Part shown: in pieces, positions 56,203 to 64,000 of the stretch
How positions within the stretch are numbered: position 1 is the stretch's first letter
Layout: every line of letters starts with the position of its first letter
Assembly (NCBI GenBank): GCA_947072905.1
Contig: CAMTKF010000007.1
Location: forward strand, 1 to 64,000
Direction of reading: 5' to 3'
Length of the DNA stretch: 64,000 nt
Source of the DNA: an uncultured Bacteroidales bacterium
Lineage (GTDB): Bacteria > Bacteroidota > Bacteroidia > Bacteroidales > Muribaculaceae
Notes under the pieces: generated by a model
The model's database searches: none
Seen by the model: the letters and a program-made list of their open reading frames with translations, nothing else
Told to the model about the DNA's origin: nothing
Made by a program: the position numbers and the translations under genes

Positions 56203-57017
56203 GGACAGCTGCCACCAAGACATTCTCATTCAGCCGCTTAGACCAGGTATGGTCGTTCTACGCACCATGCACCACACGCTACCTTATGTGGGCGGCCATA
56301 GCCACAGTGGTATCATACCTTATGTATCTGCTGGCCGACAAAACCGACGTAATAGGCATGATGTCAATATCTGGCACCCTGTTGGGCGCTTTTGCCTACA
56401 TGGCGCCCACGGCGTTCACCTTTGTACGCAACCGCTCGCTGGTTTGCCAGCTGCCGGCCACAGCCGCCGAGCAGTTCACTTTCATGCTGCTGTTCAGCTA
56501 CGTAGCCGTACCGCTCACCATGGCAGCGATATGGCTGTCGCTCGAAGGAATAAGCGGGCTGTGCGGATACGACAACTCTATGTTTGCCACCATGCAGCGG
56601 CTATACGCATCCGAACTGGATGCTGCACAGATAGGCTTTTTCAATGATTTCTACGATTTGTTGATGAAGCGTGCCCGCTGGTTACAGTATCTGAGCTGGG
56701 CCATGTCGACTGCCGTAGTGATGCTGATAGTCATAGCTACCGAGAAACAACGCTTCATGAAAGCCGTAGCCGGCGTAATAGTGGCGGGCGTTGCCGTAGG
56801 CATAGTAAGCGGTGTGTTTATGATTGTAAGAATGGTGGACTTCTTCTCGTCTGCAGAATTTGCCCGAGCATCCGAGGAAGATATAATGCCGGTAATAACC
56901 AATGTATTGATGAACGGCGTTAACGACATAGCAAACTTCTCGCTGTGTGTTGTGCCTGCAATTATCATTATATGCCTGTACTTGTCGTGGCGTAAATTCA
57001 AAAGCTTTCAGATGTAA
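56199..57017 (+). CDS. ABC transporter permease-like membrane protein
   Basis: ~6 TM segments; translationally coupled to ATPase and GntR genes. Confidence 0.7.
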   Translation: MRTAATKTFSFSRLDQVWSFYAPCTTRYLMWAAIATVVSYLMYLLADKTDVIGMMSISGTLLGAFAYMAPTAFTFVRNRSLVCQLPATAAEQFTFMLLFSYVAVPLTMAAIWLSLEGISGLCGYDNSMFATMQRLYASELDAAQIGFFNDFYDLLMKRARWLQYLSWAMSTAVVMLIVIATEKQRFMKAVAGVIVAGVAVGIVSGVFMIVRMVDFFSSAEFARASEEDIMPVITNVLMNGVNDIANFSLCVVPAIIIICLYLSWRKFKSFQM

Positions 57018-57376
57018 TGGATTTTCACGCAGAGAAACCAATATATCAGCAGATTGTAGACTACGCGTTTGCCAAGATACTGAGCGGCGAGTGGCCCGAG
57101 GGCAAACGCATACCCTCGGTGCGCGAACTCGCGGCGCTGATGTGTGTAAACACCCACACCATACTCAAGGCATACGATTATCTGCAACTGCTCGACATAA
57201 TTATGGTAAAACGAGGCATGGGATATTATTTGGCCGAAAACGCCCATGCCAAAGTGAACGAATCGCGCCGCAAGGCTTTCCTGTCGACCACAGCACCGGC
57301 TTTCTTCCGCGAAATGAAACTGCTCGGGCTTACGGTAGAAGAGGTGCTGGCCGCTGCCGACTTGGAGGGTGTTTGA
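57017..57376 (+). CDS. GntR family transcriptional regulator (YtrA subfamily)
   Basis: PIYQQIVDYAFAKILSGEWPEGKRIPSVRELAALMCVNTHTILKAYDYL. Confidence 0.93.
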   Translation: MDFHAEKPIYQQIVDYAFAKILSGEWPEGKRIPSVRELAALMCVNTHTILKAYDYLQLLDIIMVKRGMGYYLAENAHAKVNESRRKAFLSTTAPAFFREMKLLGLTVEEVLAAADLEGV

Positions 57377-57486
57377 CATAAACATCCTCACTGTTGAATT
57401 TTTTTGCAATCTTTCTCTAACTTTTGTCAGTTTTTGAGTGTTAGTATAGAAAAAATATTCTAATCTAACCCTTCAACTAACTATTT

Positions 57487-58938
57487 ATGAGAAAGATAAT
57501 GCTACTGGCCGTTTTAATACTGCTCACGGCCTCCGGAATATGGGCCGACACCCAGTCCGACTTTTCAAAGCATATTTCCGCGTACAATTCACAGATTGCC
57601 GCGCGGCAATATCTACCCGCAGCCAAGTCGATAAGTAAAGCGGCCGAAGCTTGTATTTCTGTTAAAAATTACGAAGGTGCATTTTCCGTAATAGGAAATA
57701 TGGATAAGGTTTTGGCCTCGCGCAAAGTAACCGCCGATTCGCTCCCCGCCGTTTATTACACTTTGGCCAAGGCCCGTTTCAACGCTTACCAGACCATGCA
57801 CAACTCGCAGGCCGCCCAAAAACAGCTTACCAAAATGGCCGCATACGCCAAAGCTGCGGGTTCCAAGGAGTTGATGAACAGCCTGCTGTACAATTCAGCA
57901 CAATTCTACTATGCCAACGGCCAGCCGAGTAAGGGCGACCAATGTATATCGAAGCTGATAAGGCAATACGACGGCGCCCGCGATTATAAGGCAGCCGATG
58001 CAGCATATCAGAAGCTTATCAAACAGGCCGTAAGCTCAAACAACGCCACTATGGTGGAGCATACTTATGAGAATTATATGAAATGGTCTGACTCTATCGA
58101 CGCTATCAACGCCGACACCGCGCTTGGCAAGGTAAAGCAGGAATATGCTGCAAGCCAGGAAACCATAGCTCAGAAAGACAAGACTATCAAGGGCAAGACA
58201 GGCCTGATGGCTACTTTCCTTATACTTTTCATAGCCGCCCTGGGTGCGCTCGGAGTAGGTGTATGGTTCTACTTCCGCATCGTGGCCAAGAACCGCCGTC
58301 TCCGCGAAAGCGTGGAAGCCGCCAATGAGCAAAGTGCCGCCAAGAGTGCCATTCTGCACAATATGTCGTCGACCGTGGAGCCCACGCTCGAAAAACTCGA
58401 TGAGGGAAATCCGGCCGTGCAGAAGCTCAGAGGTTACATGAGGCGCGTTGGCGAATTGTCTGACGTAGGCAATGCCACTCCCCGCGAGCCTGAAGAACTG
58501 GAAGATGTAAATGTTGAAAAATTCTGTGCCGACCTCATCGACGAGATTCGTCCGATGCTCAAGCCGGGTGTATCGGTTCACCTCGATGCCAACAAGGGTA
58601 CTGCCCGACTCGATGCCGATGAAGTCAAGAAGATATTGATGCACCTGCTTGAGAACGCCGCCAAGTACACACCGGCCGACGGTAAGATTTATCTCACTTA
58701 CAAGAAGCGCGGTGCCAAGGTTCATCAGTTCTCTGTAGCCGACTCGGGCCCCGGCATACCCAAGGAACGCCATGCCACAATTTTCACCGCATTTTCAAAC
58801 GGAGTGGTCGACCTCGACTACGGCGACGGACTGGGACTGCCTATCTGCGCACTGCGTGCCGGAAAACTCGGCGGAAAACTCGAGATAGACAGCGACCGCA
58901 CCAAAGGCGCTACCTTTATCCTTACTGTCAGAGCTTGA
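57487..58938 (+). CDS. TPR-containing histidine-kinase-like ATPase with degenerate H-box
   Basis: Signal peptide, TPR-like region, TM, then ILHNMSSTVEPTLEKL and intact HATPase motifs (LLENAAKYT, DSGPGIP, GDGLGLPI). Confidence 0.8.
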   Translation: MRKIMLLAVLILLTASGIWADTQSDFSKHISAYNSQIAARQYLPAAKSISKAAEACISVKNYEGAFSVIGNMDKVLASRKVTADSLPAVYYTLAKARFNAYQTMHNSQAAQKQLTKMAAYAKAAGSKELMNSLLYNSAQFYYANGQPSKGDQCISKLIRQYDGARDYKAADAAYQKLIKQAVSSNNATMVEHTYENYMKWSDSIDAINADTALGKVKQEYAASQETIAQKDKTIKGKTGLMATFLILFIAALGALGVGVWFYFRIVAKNRRLRESVEAANEQSAAKSAILHNMSSTVEPTLEKLDEGNPAVQKLRGYMRRVGELSDVGNATPREPEELEDVNVEKFCADLIDEIRPMLKPGVSVHLDANKGTARLDADEVKKILMHLLENAAKYTPADGKIYLTYKKRGAKVHQFSVADSGPGIPKERHATIFTAFSNGVVDLDYGDGLGLPICALRAGKLGGKLEIDSDRTKGATFILTVRA

Positions 58939-59626
58939 ATTTCTCAAATACTTGATTGCGATAGGTGTCACCGACCGGTATGTCGGTGGCACCTACCACT
59001 ATATGGGTACGGCTGATAGACTCAACCTTGTCGACTGCCACGATAAACGAACGGTGCACACGCACAAACCTGTCGCCGGGCAGAGTCTGAGCCACTGCCT
59101 TAAGGCTCATCTGGGTGAGCAGAGGACGCTCGCGGCCTTTGAGAAATATCTTCACATAGTCCTTAAGCCCTTCCACATACAATATATCGTCGTAGTCTAC
59201 CCTTACAAACTTATAGTCGCTTCTCACCATCATGAATGCTTCAGGCTCCGGCTCATCCACATCATGAAGCAGAGCTACTGCTCGCGCTACGGCATCTGAA
59301 AACTCCTCGTAGCTGACGGGTTTAAGCAGATAATTGAGCGCGTTAACCCTGAATCCATCCAGGGCAAAATCGCGGTAGGCAGTTATGAAAATCACTCCTA
59401 CATTATTGTCACGGGCCACACTTGCCAGCTCCAGCCCCGACATCTGCGGCATCTGTATGTCGAGAAAAGCGAGGTCAACCCGGCCGTCGCCTATAGCCTG
59501 CAGGGCTTCTTTAGCCGAGGTATACGAGCCTACCGGCTCAAGCGCGGGCGTGCGCTGCACGTAGGTCTCTATAAGGCGCAGAGCCAGCGGCTCATCATCG
59601 GCAATTATACAACGCAGTTTTTTCAT
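58928..59626 (-). CDS. LytTR family response regulator
   Basis: CIIADDEPLALRLIETYV; DLAFLDIQMPQMSGLEL; LytTR domain DILYVEGLKDYVKIF. Confidence 0.95.
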   Translation of the reverse strand: MKKLRCIIADDEPLALRLIETYVQRTPALEPVGSYTSAKEALQAIGDGRVDLAFLDIQMPQMSGLELASVARDNNVGVIFITAYRDFALDGFRVNALNYLLKPVSYEEFSDAVARAVALLHDVDEPEPEAFMMVRSDYKFVRVDYDDILYVEGLKDYVKIFLKGRERPLLTQMSLKAVAQTLPGDRFVRVHRSFIVAVDKVESISRTHIVVGATDIPVGDTYRNQVFEKFKL

Positions 59627-60690
59627 TTTGAGGGTATTACAAGACATACACGGCACAGATTGTCCTTACCGATTTCTATATCGAGCGATGCCTGGCCGCC
59701 ATAAAGCAGCTCAAGGTGGCGCCTGAGATTGGCAAGCCCCACACCGCCGCTGCCCGAATCGAGGCGCGTATCGTTGTCTACACTGTTGACTGTAAAACAG
59801 CTTATATGCTCGCCATCTGACTCTACCGAAATCTTTATAGGCAGCGATGTATCGGCGGTATTACCATGTTTGAACGCATTTTCGACCAAAGTAACAAACA
59901 GCAGCGGCGGCATATTGCCCTTCTCCTTGATATTAACGTTCAACTCCACCGGACGCGAACCCATGCGCAGACGCATGAGTTCCACATAGTTGCGTATGAA
60001 CTCGGCCTCACGTTCCACCTCCACCTTGTCGGGATTCTCATAAATTACATATCGCAGCAGGCCTGAAAGCTCGTGAACGGCCTTCTGGGCCTCGGCCGAA
60101 TCAACGGCTATGAGCGCATAGATGGTATTGAGGGTATTGAAAAGAAAGTGAGGATTGAGCTGTGCGCGAAGGCTCTCGAGCTCGCTTTCGCGCTGCGATG
60201 CCCTCAGCTCGCGTTGACTTCGCTCAAGCACCTGCCATTGGTTTGAAAGCCTCAGCATCACGGCAAGCGATATGAGCAACAGCAGCATTATGGAGTCGCG
60301 CAGAATAAACGAAGCCTTGGCCATCATTATCTGCAACTGGTCTCTATCGTGATTGAATCGCTTGGGTGCGCCCCCGCTCAGATAGTACATAAGCATAGAG
60401 GCTGAGGCCACCACCAGCACATTCCAGGCCACGAAGCGCCACCACCTGTTGGGTCCGCCGCGCTCCAGTGTACTCGGAATTATCACAAAAAAATTCAGAT
60501 AGAAAACCCCTATCATAATGGCTACCTTAATATAAGCCACCGGGGGCATAGGGCCGCGCCAGGGCGATGCCATGCGCATCAGCACCTCGGGTAGTACAAG
60601 CAGTATGCCTATGATCAAAATGTGAACAGCCGGCGACAATAGCCGTCGGCTGTCATAGCTCTTTGAGCGGGATGGTGTCTTGCTGTCCAT
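59623..60690 (-). CDS. LytS-type sensor histidine kinase (His_kinase family)
   Basis: LRAQLNPHFLFNTLNTIYALI; VTLVENAFKHG. Confidence 0.95.
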   Translation of the reverse strand: MDSKTPSRSKSYDSRRLLSPAVHILIIGILLVLPEVLMRMASPWRGPMPPVAYIKVAIMIGVFYLNFFVIIPSTLERGGPNRWWRFVAWNVLVVASASMLMYYLSGGAPKRFNHDRDQLQIMMAKASFILRDSIMLLLLISLAVMLRLSNQWQVLERSQRELRASQRESELESLRAQLNPHFLFNTLNTIYALIAVDSAEAQKAVHELSGLLRYVIYENPDKVEVEREAEFIRNYVELMRLRMGSRPVELNVNIKEKGNMPPLLFVTLVENAFKHGNTADTSLPIKISVESDGEHISCFTVNSVDNDTRLDSGSGGVGLANLRRHLELLYGGQASLDIEIGKDNLCRVCLVIPSK

Positions 60691-60721
60691 GCACCGATGC
60701 GAGGAGATTAAGGTCGGTTTA

Positions 60722-61084
60722 TCAGAAAGGCAGATCCTCGCCGTTGTTCATCGGTTCTACGATTGGAGGAGGAGGTACGGCTCCGGCCATGGGTGCCTGA
60801 GGTGCCACGGGAGCTGCAGCAAGGGGCTCTGATTTCCAGCCGCGGATGCTGGTGTACCAACGACCCTGATATTCGCGGCTTTCGATATCGAAGCTCAGAC
60901 GAATTTCATCGCCCACATTGAGGGGGAACTGGTCGGCACGGTCGCCAAAGAAGTCAAACGCTATCTTGCGGGGATAGTTTTCTTTGGTTTCAAGCACATA
61001 TTCTCTTGATTTCCAGGGGTTACCGGCTTTTGACACGCCTGAACGCTCACCGATAAACTGTATAATTTTTCCTTCTACTTCCAT
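60722..61084 (-). CDS. DUF3127 domain-containing protein
   Basis: MEVEGKIIQFIGERSGVSKAGNPWKSREYVLETKENYPRKIAFDFFGDRA...PMNNGEDLPF (SSB-like acidic tail). Confidence 0.88.
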   Translation of the reverse strand: MEVEGKIIQFIGERSGVSKAGNPWKSREYVLETKENYPRKIAFDFFGDRADQFPLNVGDEIRLSFDIESREYQGRWYTSIRGWKSEPLAAAPVAPQAPMAGAVPPPPIVEPMNNGEDLPF

Positions 61085-61202
61085 TATTATATGAGGTATT
61101 AAAATGACATGGTTGGTAAACTTGCCGTATGGGCATAATTTTTGCAAAGATAATATAATTGTGTATAAACGCCAAACAGCGCCCATAAAAACTTTTAAAC
61201 AA

Positions 61203-61286
61203 GTTATTGACAAACTTATCAACATAGTTATTGACATAGTTATTAACATACTTATTAACATAGTTATTAACATTGATGTTGATAAC
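61203..61286. repeat. 12-bp tandem repeat array (STTATTRACATA), six units plus degenerate seventh
   Basis: GTTATTGACAAA CTTATCAACATA GTTATTGACATA GTTATTAACATA CTTATTAACATA GTTATTAACATT. Confidence 0.9.
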
Positions 61287-61350
61287 CGACCACTGCTGCA
61301 CTTATGCTATATAACATAATGAAATCAATTGACAATCACCCGAATTTACG

Positions 61351-61363
61351 CTATCTTTGCACA
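61351..61363 (+). promoter_or_regulatory. Bacteroidetes promoter (-7 TATCTTTGC, upstream TTGACAA)
   Basis: TTGACAATCACCCGAATTTACGCTATCTTTGCAC upstream of iorA. Confidence 0.6.
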
Positions 61364-61413
61364 TAAAATTTATACTATCTGACTAATGCCTGAAGTGGCT
61401 GAAACTTTTTACC

Positions 61414-63036
61414 ATGAAAAACAAACTACTCCTGCTGGGCGATGAAGCGCTTGCCCTCGGTGCTATCAACGCCGGACTATCGGGTGCGTATGCTTATCCG
61501 GGCACACCATCCACCGAGATTCTCGAATACGTTCAGAACAATCCCGTTGCCCGTCTGCGCAAGATACACTCACATTGGTCATCAAACGAAAAGACTGCCG
61601 TGGAAGAAGCCCTCGGCATGTCGTTCTGCGGTAAACGCGCCATCGTTTCGATGAAACACGTAGGCCTTAACGTGGCCGCCGACCCATTCATGAATTCTGC
61701 CATGACCGGCGCCAACGGCGGTCTGCTCGTTATTTCGGCCGACGACCCCTCGATGCACTCTTCGCAAAACGAGCAGGACTCCCGTTTCTATGCCAACTTC
61801 GCCATTATCCCGGCTCTTGAGCCCTCAAACCAGCAAGAGGCCTACGACATGGCTCAATACGGCTTCTCGCTCTCAGAGCGCATAGGCATGCCGGTGATGG
61901 TGCGTCTGGTCACCCGCCTGTCTCACTCAAGAGCCGTGGTTGCCGCAGACGCCGAACCCGCTCAGGAAAATCAGTTCAAATATCCCGAAAATACAGCACA
62001 ATGGGTGCTGATGCCCGTAAACTCACGCAAACGCTATAACCAACTGCTTGATCTGCGCGAGGATATGGAGAACGAAGCCGAGACTTCGCCTTTCAACACC
62101 CTCACCCCGGGTACCGACCGCCGTCTGGGTATCTTGGCATCGGGCATAGCATACAATTATATAATGGAGTGCTTCCCCGAGGGCTGTCCCTTCCCGGTGC
62201 TTAAAATTTCGCAATATCCCCTGCCTCGTCGCAAAGTAGCCGAACTGGTAGCCTCGTGCGATGCCGTATTGGTAGCCGAAGAAGGCCAGCCTTTTATCGA
62301 ACAGGCAATGCGCGGCATACTTGACAACGGCCCCAAAATCTACGGCAAGCTCGATGGCATTCTGCCCCGCGCCGGCGAACTCTCGCCCGACTCCGTGGCA
62401 GCCGGCCTTTGCAAACTGCTTCCCGACCTCAACTTGGCTGTTCAGGTGCGCGAACCGTCAACAACAGTAGTGGCCCGTCCGCCGGCCTTGTGCCAGGGTT
62501 GCGGTCACCGCGATGTGTACGCAGCTCTCAACGCAGCCCTCGACGACTGCGCCTCGCCCAAGGTATTCGGCGACATAGGTTGCTACACTCTGGGGTGGCT
62601 CTCGCCATTCAATGCCATTGACACCTGCGTGGATATGGGCGCATCAATCACCATGGCCAAAGGCGCTGCCGATGCAGGCCAACGCCCCGCCGTGGCTATA
62701 ATAGGCGACTCTACTTTCACTCACTCGGGCATGACAGGTCTGCTCGATGCCGTGAACGAAAATTCGCCCATCACAGTCATAATATCAGATAACCTCACCA
62801 CCGGTATGACCGGCGGACAAGACTCACAGGGCACCGGCAAGCTCGAAGAAATTTGTCTGGGACTCGGAGTAGACCCCGACCACCTGATGACCATCGACTC
62901 GCTGCCCAAGAATTTTGAAGACATGAAGAAACTGTTTGCTTCGGAATTTGCATACGAGGGTCTGTCGGTGGTGATTGCCCGCCGCGAGTGCATACAGACT
63001 GCGCGCCGCCACGCCAAAGCTAAAAAATTATCCTAA
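61414..63036 (+). CDS. iorA: Indolepyruvate ferredoxin oxidoreductase, alpha subunit (TPP-dependent)
   Basis: LLLGDEALALGAINAGLSGAYAYPGTPSTEILEYV; PALCQGCGHRDVYAALN; GDIGCYTLG. Confidence 0.93.
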   Translation: MKNKLLLLGDEALALGAINAGLSGAYAYPGTPSTEILEYVQNNPVARLRKIHSHWSSNEKTAVEEALGMSFCGKRAIVSMKHVGLNVAADPFMNSAMTGANGGLLVISADDPSMHSSQNEQDSRFYANFAIIPALEPSNQQEAYDMAQYGFSLSERIGMPVMVRLVTRLSHSRAVVAADAEPAQENQFKYPENTAQWVLMPVNSRKRYNQLLDLREDMENEAETSPFNTLTPGTDRRLGILASGIAYNYIMECFPEGCPFPVLKISQYPLPRRKVAELVASCDAVLVAEEGQPFIEQAMRGILDNGPKIYGKLDGILPRAGELSPDSVAAGLCKLLPDLNLAVQVREPSTTVVARPPALCQGCGHRDVYAALNAALDDCASPKVFGDIGCYTLGWLSPFNAIDTCVDMGASITMAKGAADAGQRPAVAIIGDSTFTHSGMTGLLDAVNENSPITVIISDNLTTGMTGGQDSQGTGKLEEICLGLGVDPDHLMTIDSLPKNFEDMKKLFASEFAYEGLSVVIARRECIQTARRHAKAKKLS

Positions 63037-63053
63037 CTTTCGAAACTACCAAC

Positions 63054-63626
63054 ATGAAAAAAGACATAATATTAGCCGGAGTCGGGGGTCAGGGTATCCT
63101 CTCTATAGCTACAATCATCGGCAATGCAGCTCTGCGACTCAACATGTATCTCAAGCAAGCCGAAGTACACGGAATGAGCCAACGTGGCGGCGATGTGATG
63201 TCGTGCCTGCGCATCAGCACCGACCCCATCGCCTCTGACCTCATTCCCAAGGGTAAGGTCGACCTCATCATCTCGCTCGAACCCATGGAAGCGCTGCGTT
63301 ACATAGACCAACTGGCTCCAGACGGCCATATCATCACCTCTACCGAGCCGTTTGTCAACATCCCCACCTATCCCGAGATGGGTACTATTCTTCAGGAACT
63401 CGAGAGCCACGGCAACTGCATCATGCTGCCCTGCGAGAACATTGCCAAGGAAGTGGCATCGGCACGCGCATCAAACATGGTGCTCCTCGGCGCCGCCACC
63501 CCCATGCTCGGCCTTACCACCGACGACATCAAGCAGAGCATACGCGCCGTATTTGAGTCAAAGGGCGAAAAGATAATCAATGATAACCTCGCCGCCTTCA
63601 ACGCCGGCCTTGCACACCAGTTCTGA
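63054..63626 (+). CDS. iorB: Indolepyruvate oxidoreductase, beta subunit
   Basis: DIILAGVGGQGILSIATIIGNAALRLNMYLKQAEVHGMSQRGGDVMSCLRI. Confidence 0.93.
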   Translation: MKKDIILAGVGGQGILSIATIIGNAALRLNMYLKQAEVHGMSQRGGDVMSCLRISTDPIASDLIPKGKVDLIISLEPMEALRYIDQLAPDGHIITSTEPFVNIPTYPEMGTILQELESHGNCIMLPCENIAKEVASARASNMVLLGAATPMLGLTTDDIKQSIRAVFESKGEKIINDNLAAFNAGLAHQF

Positions 63627-63628
63627 AT

Positions 63629-64000
63629 ATGAATCCCGTTTCCTCCGAACAACTTCATCACGAAATGTCGCAGATGCACATCGAGAATGTTGCTTCTGCC
63701 ACCATACGCCAGATTCTTGAGCTCGCCACAAGGCTCGAACAGCATCTTGGCGAGGAATTTGTACACCTCGAAATGGGTAATCCCGGCTTGCCGGCCTCTG
63801 AAATAGGTATCGAAGCCGAGCGCGAGGCTCTGCTCAAGGGCATTGCCAACCAATATCCCAACATTGCCGGCATCAAGCCCCTGAAGGACAATGCTTCTGA
63901 ATTTCTCAAGGCATTTCTCAACATCGACATTCCCCCCAGGTGCATAGTTCCCACCGTAGGCTCAATGCAGGGCACATTCACCCTGTTCCTGCTTATGAGC
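63629..64000 (+). CDS. PLP-dependent aminotransferase class I/II, N-terminal part, truncated by window end
   Basis: MNPVSSEQLHHEMSQMHIENVASATIRQILELATRLEQHLGEEFVHLEMGNPGLPASEIGIEAEREALLKG...; absent from ORF track because it has no stop in window. Confidence 0.75.
   Translation, partial: MNPVSSEQLHHEMSQMHIENVASATIRQILELATRLEQHLGEEFVHLEMGNPGLPASEIGIEAEREALLKGIANQYPNIAGIKPLKDNASEFLKAFLNIDIPPRCIVPTVGSMQGTFTLFLLMS

Noticed and set aside
61203-61286. Tandem TTATnAACA units as a chromosomal origin (DnaA boxes)
   Set aside because: None matches TTATnCACA well, no dnaA or AT-rich unwinding arrangement is visible, and skew cannot be computed here; kept only as a repeat array.
61047-61301. Repeat-encoded peptide MQQWSVININVNNYVNKYVNNYVNNYVDKF...
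   Set aside because: Arises from translating the 12-bp tandem array; period divisible by three keeps the frame open without implying coding.

Overview
This window is a Bacteroidales chromosome segment, probably Muribaculaceae-like judging by protein styles and TAnnTTTG promoter motifs. It is gene-dense and mostly housekeeping or envelope genes. Recognisable genes include sprA/sov-ruvA, recX-prmC-obg, a partial nonulosonate (sialic/legionaminic-type) activation trio, yicC, bioB, a SpoU rRNA/tRNA methyltransferase, radA, kup, a CLC channel, a WcaJ-type sugar transferase, tsaC/tsaB, an MBOAT/SGNH pair, pyrE, an RND efflux operon, an M64 peptidase, an Lrp regulator, a YtrA-type ABC operon, a LytTR two-component system and iorAB. 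I recognised no tRNA, rRNA, CRISPR array, prophage or intact IS element. The most unusual signals are non-coding. (1) Five dispersed palindromic elements share a core, GATGAGGGA-[6-bp arm]-loop-[arm']-GACYGA; the arm and outer-stem sequences differ between copies but pairing is kept, as expected for a covarying DNA/RNA structure. Two copies sit inside a 348-bp element with 34-bp terminal inverted repeats. (2) A second MITE-like palindromic family occurs at 34571-34737 and, inverted, at the window start (1-76, 74/76 identical). (3) Three 33-bp iterons lie over a promoter in front of a decayed gene. (4) Six 12-bp tandem repeats lie between two divergent promoters. Protein-level items include a GNAT-toxin-like two-gene module, a histidine-kinase-like protein whose H-box lacks the usual His, and an 18-codon hydrophobic ORF leading an ABC/GntR operon. 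All calls come from reading the sequence and supplied translations; no database search was run.
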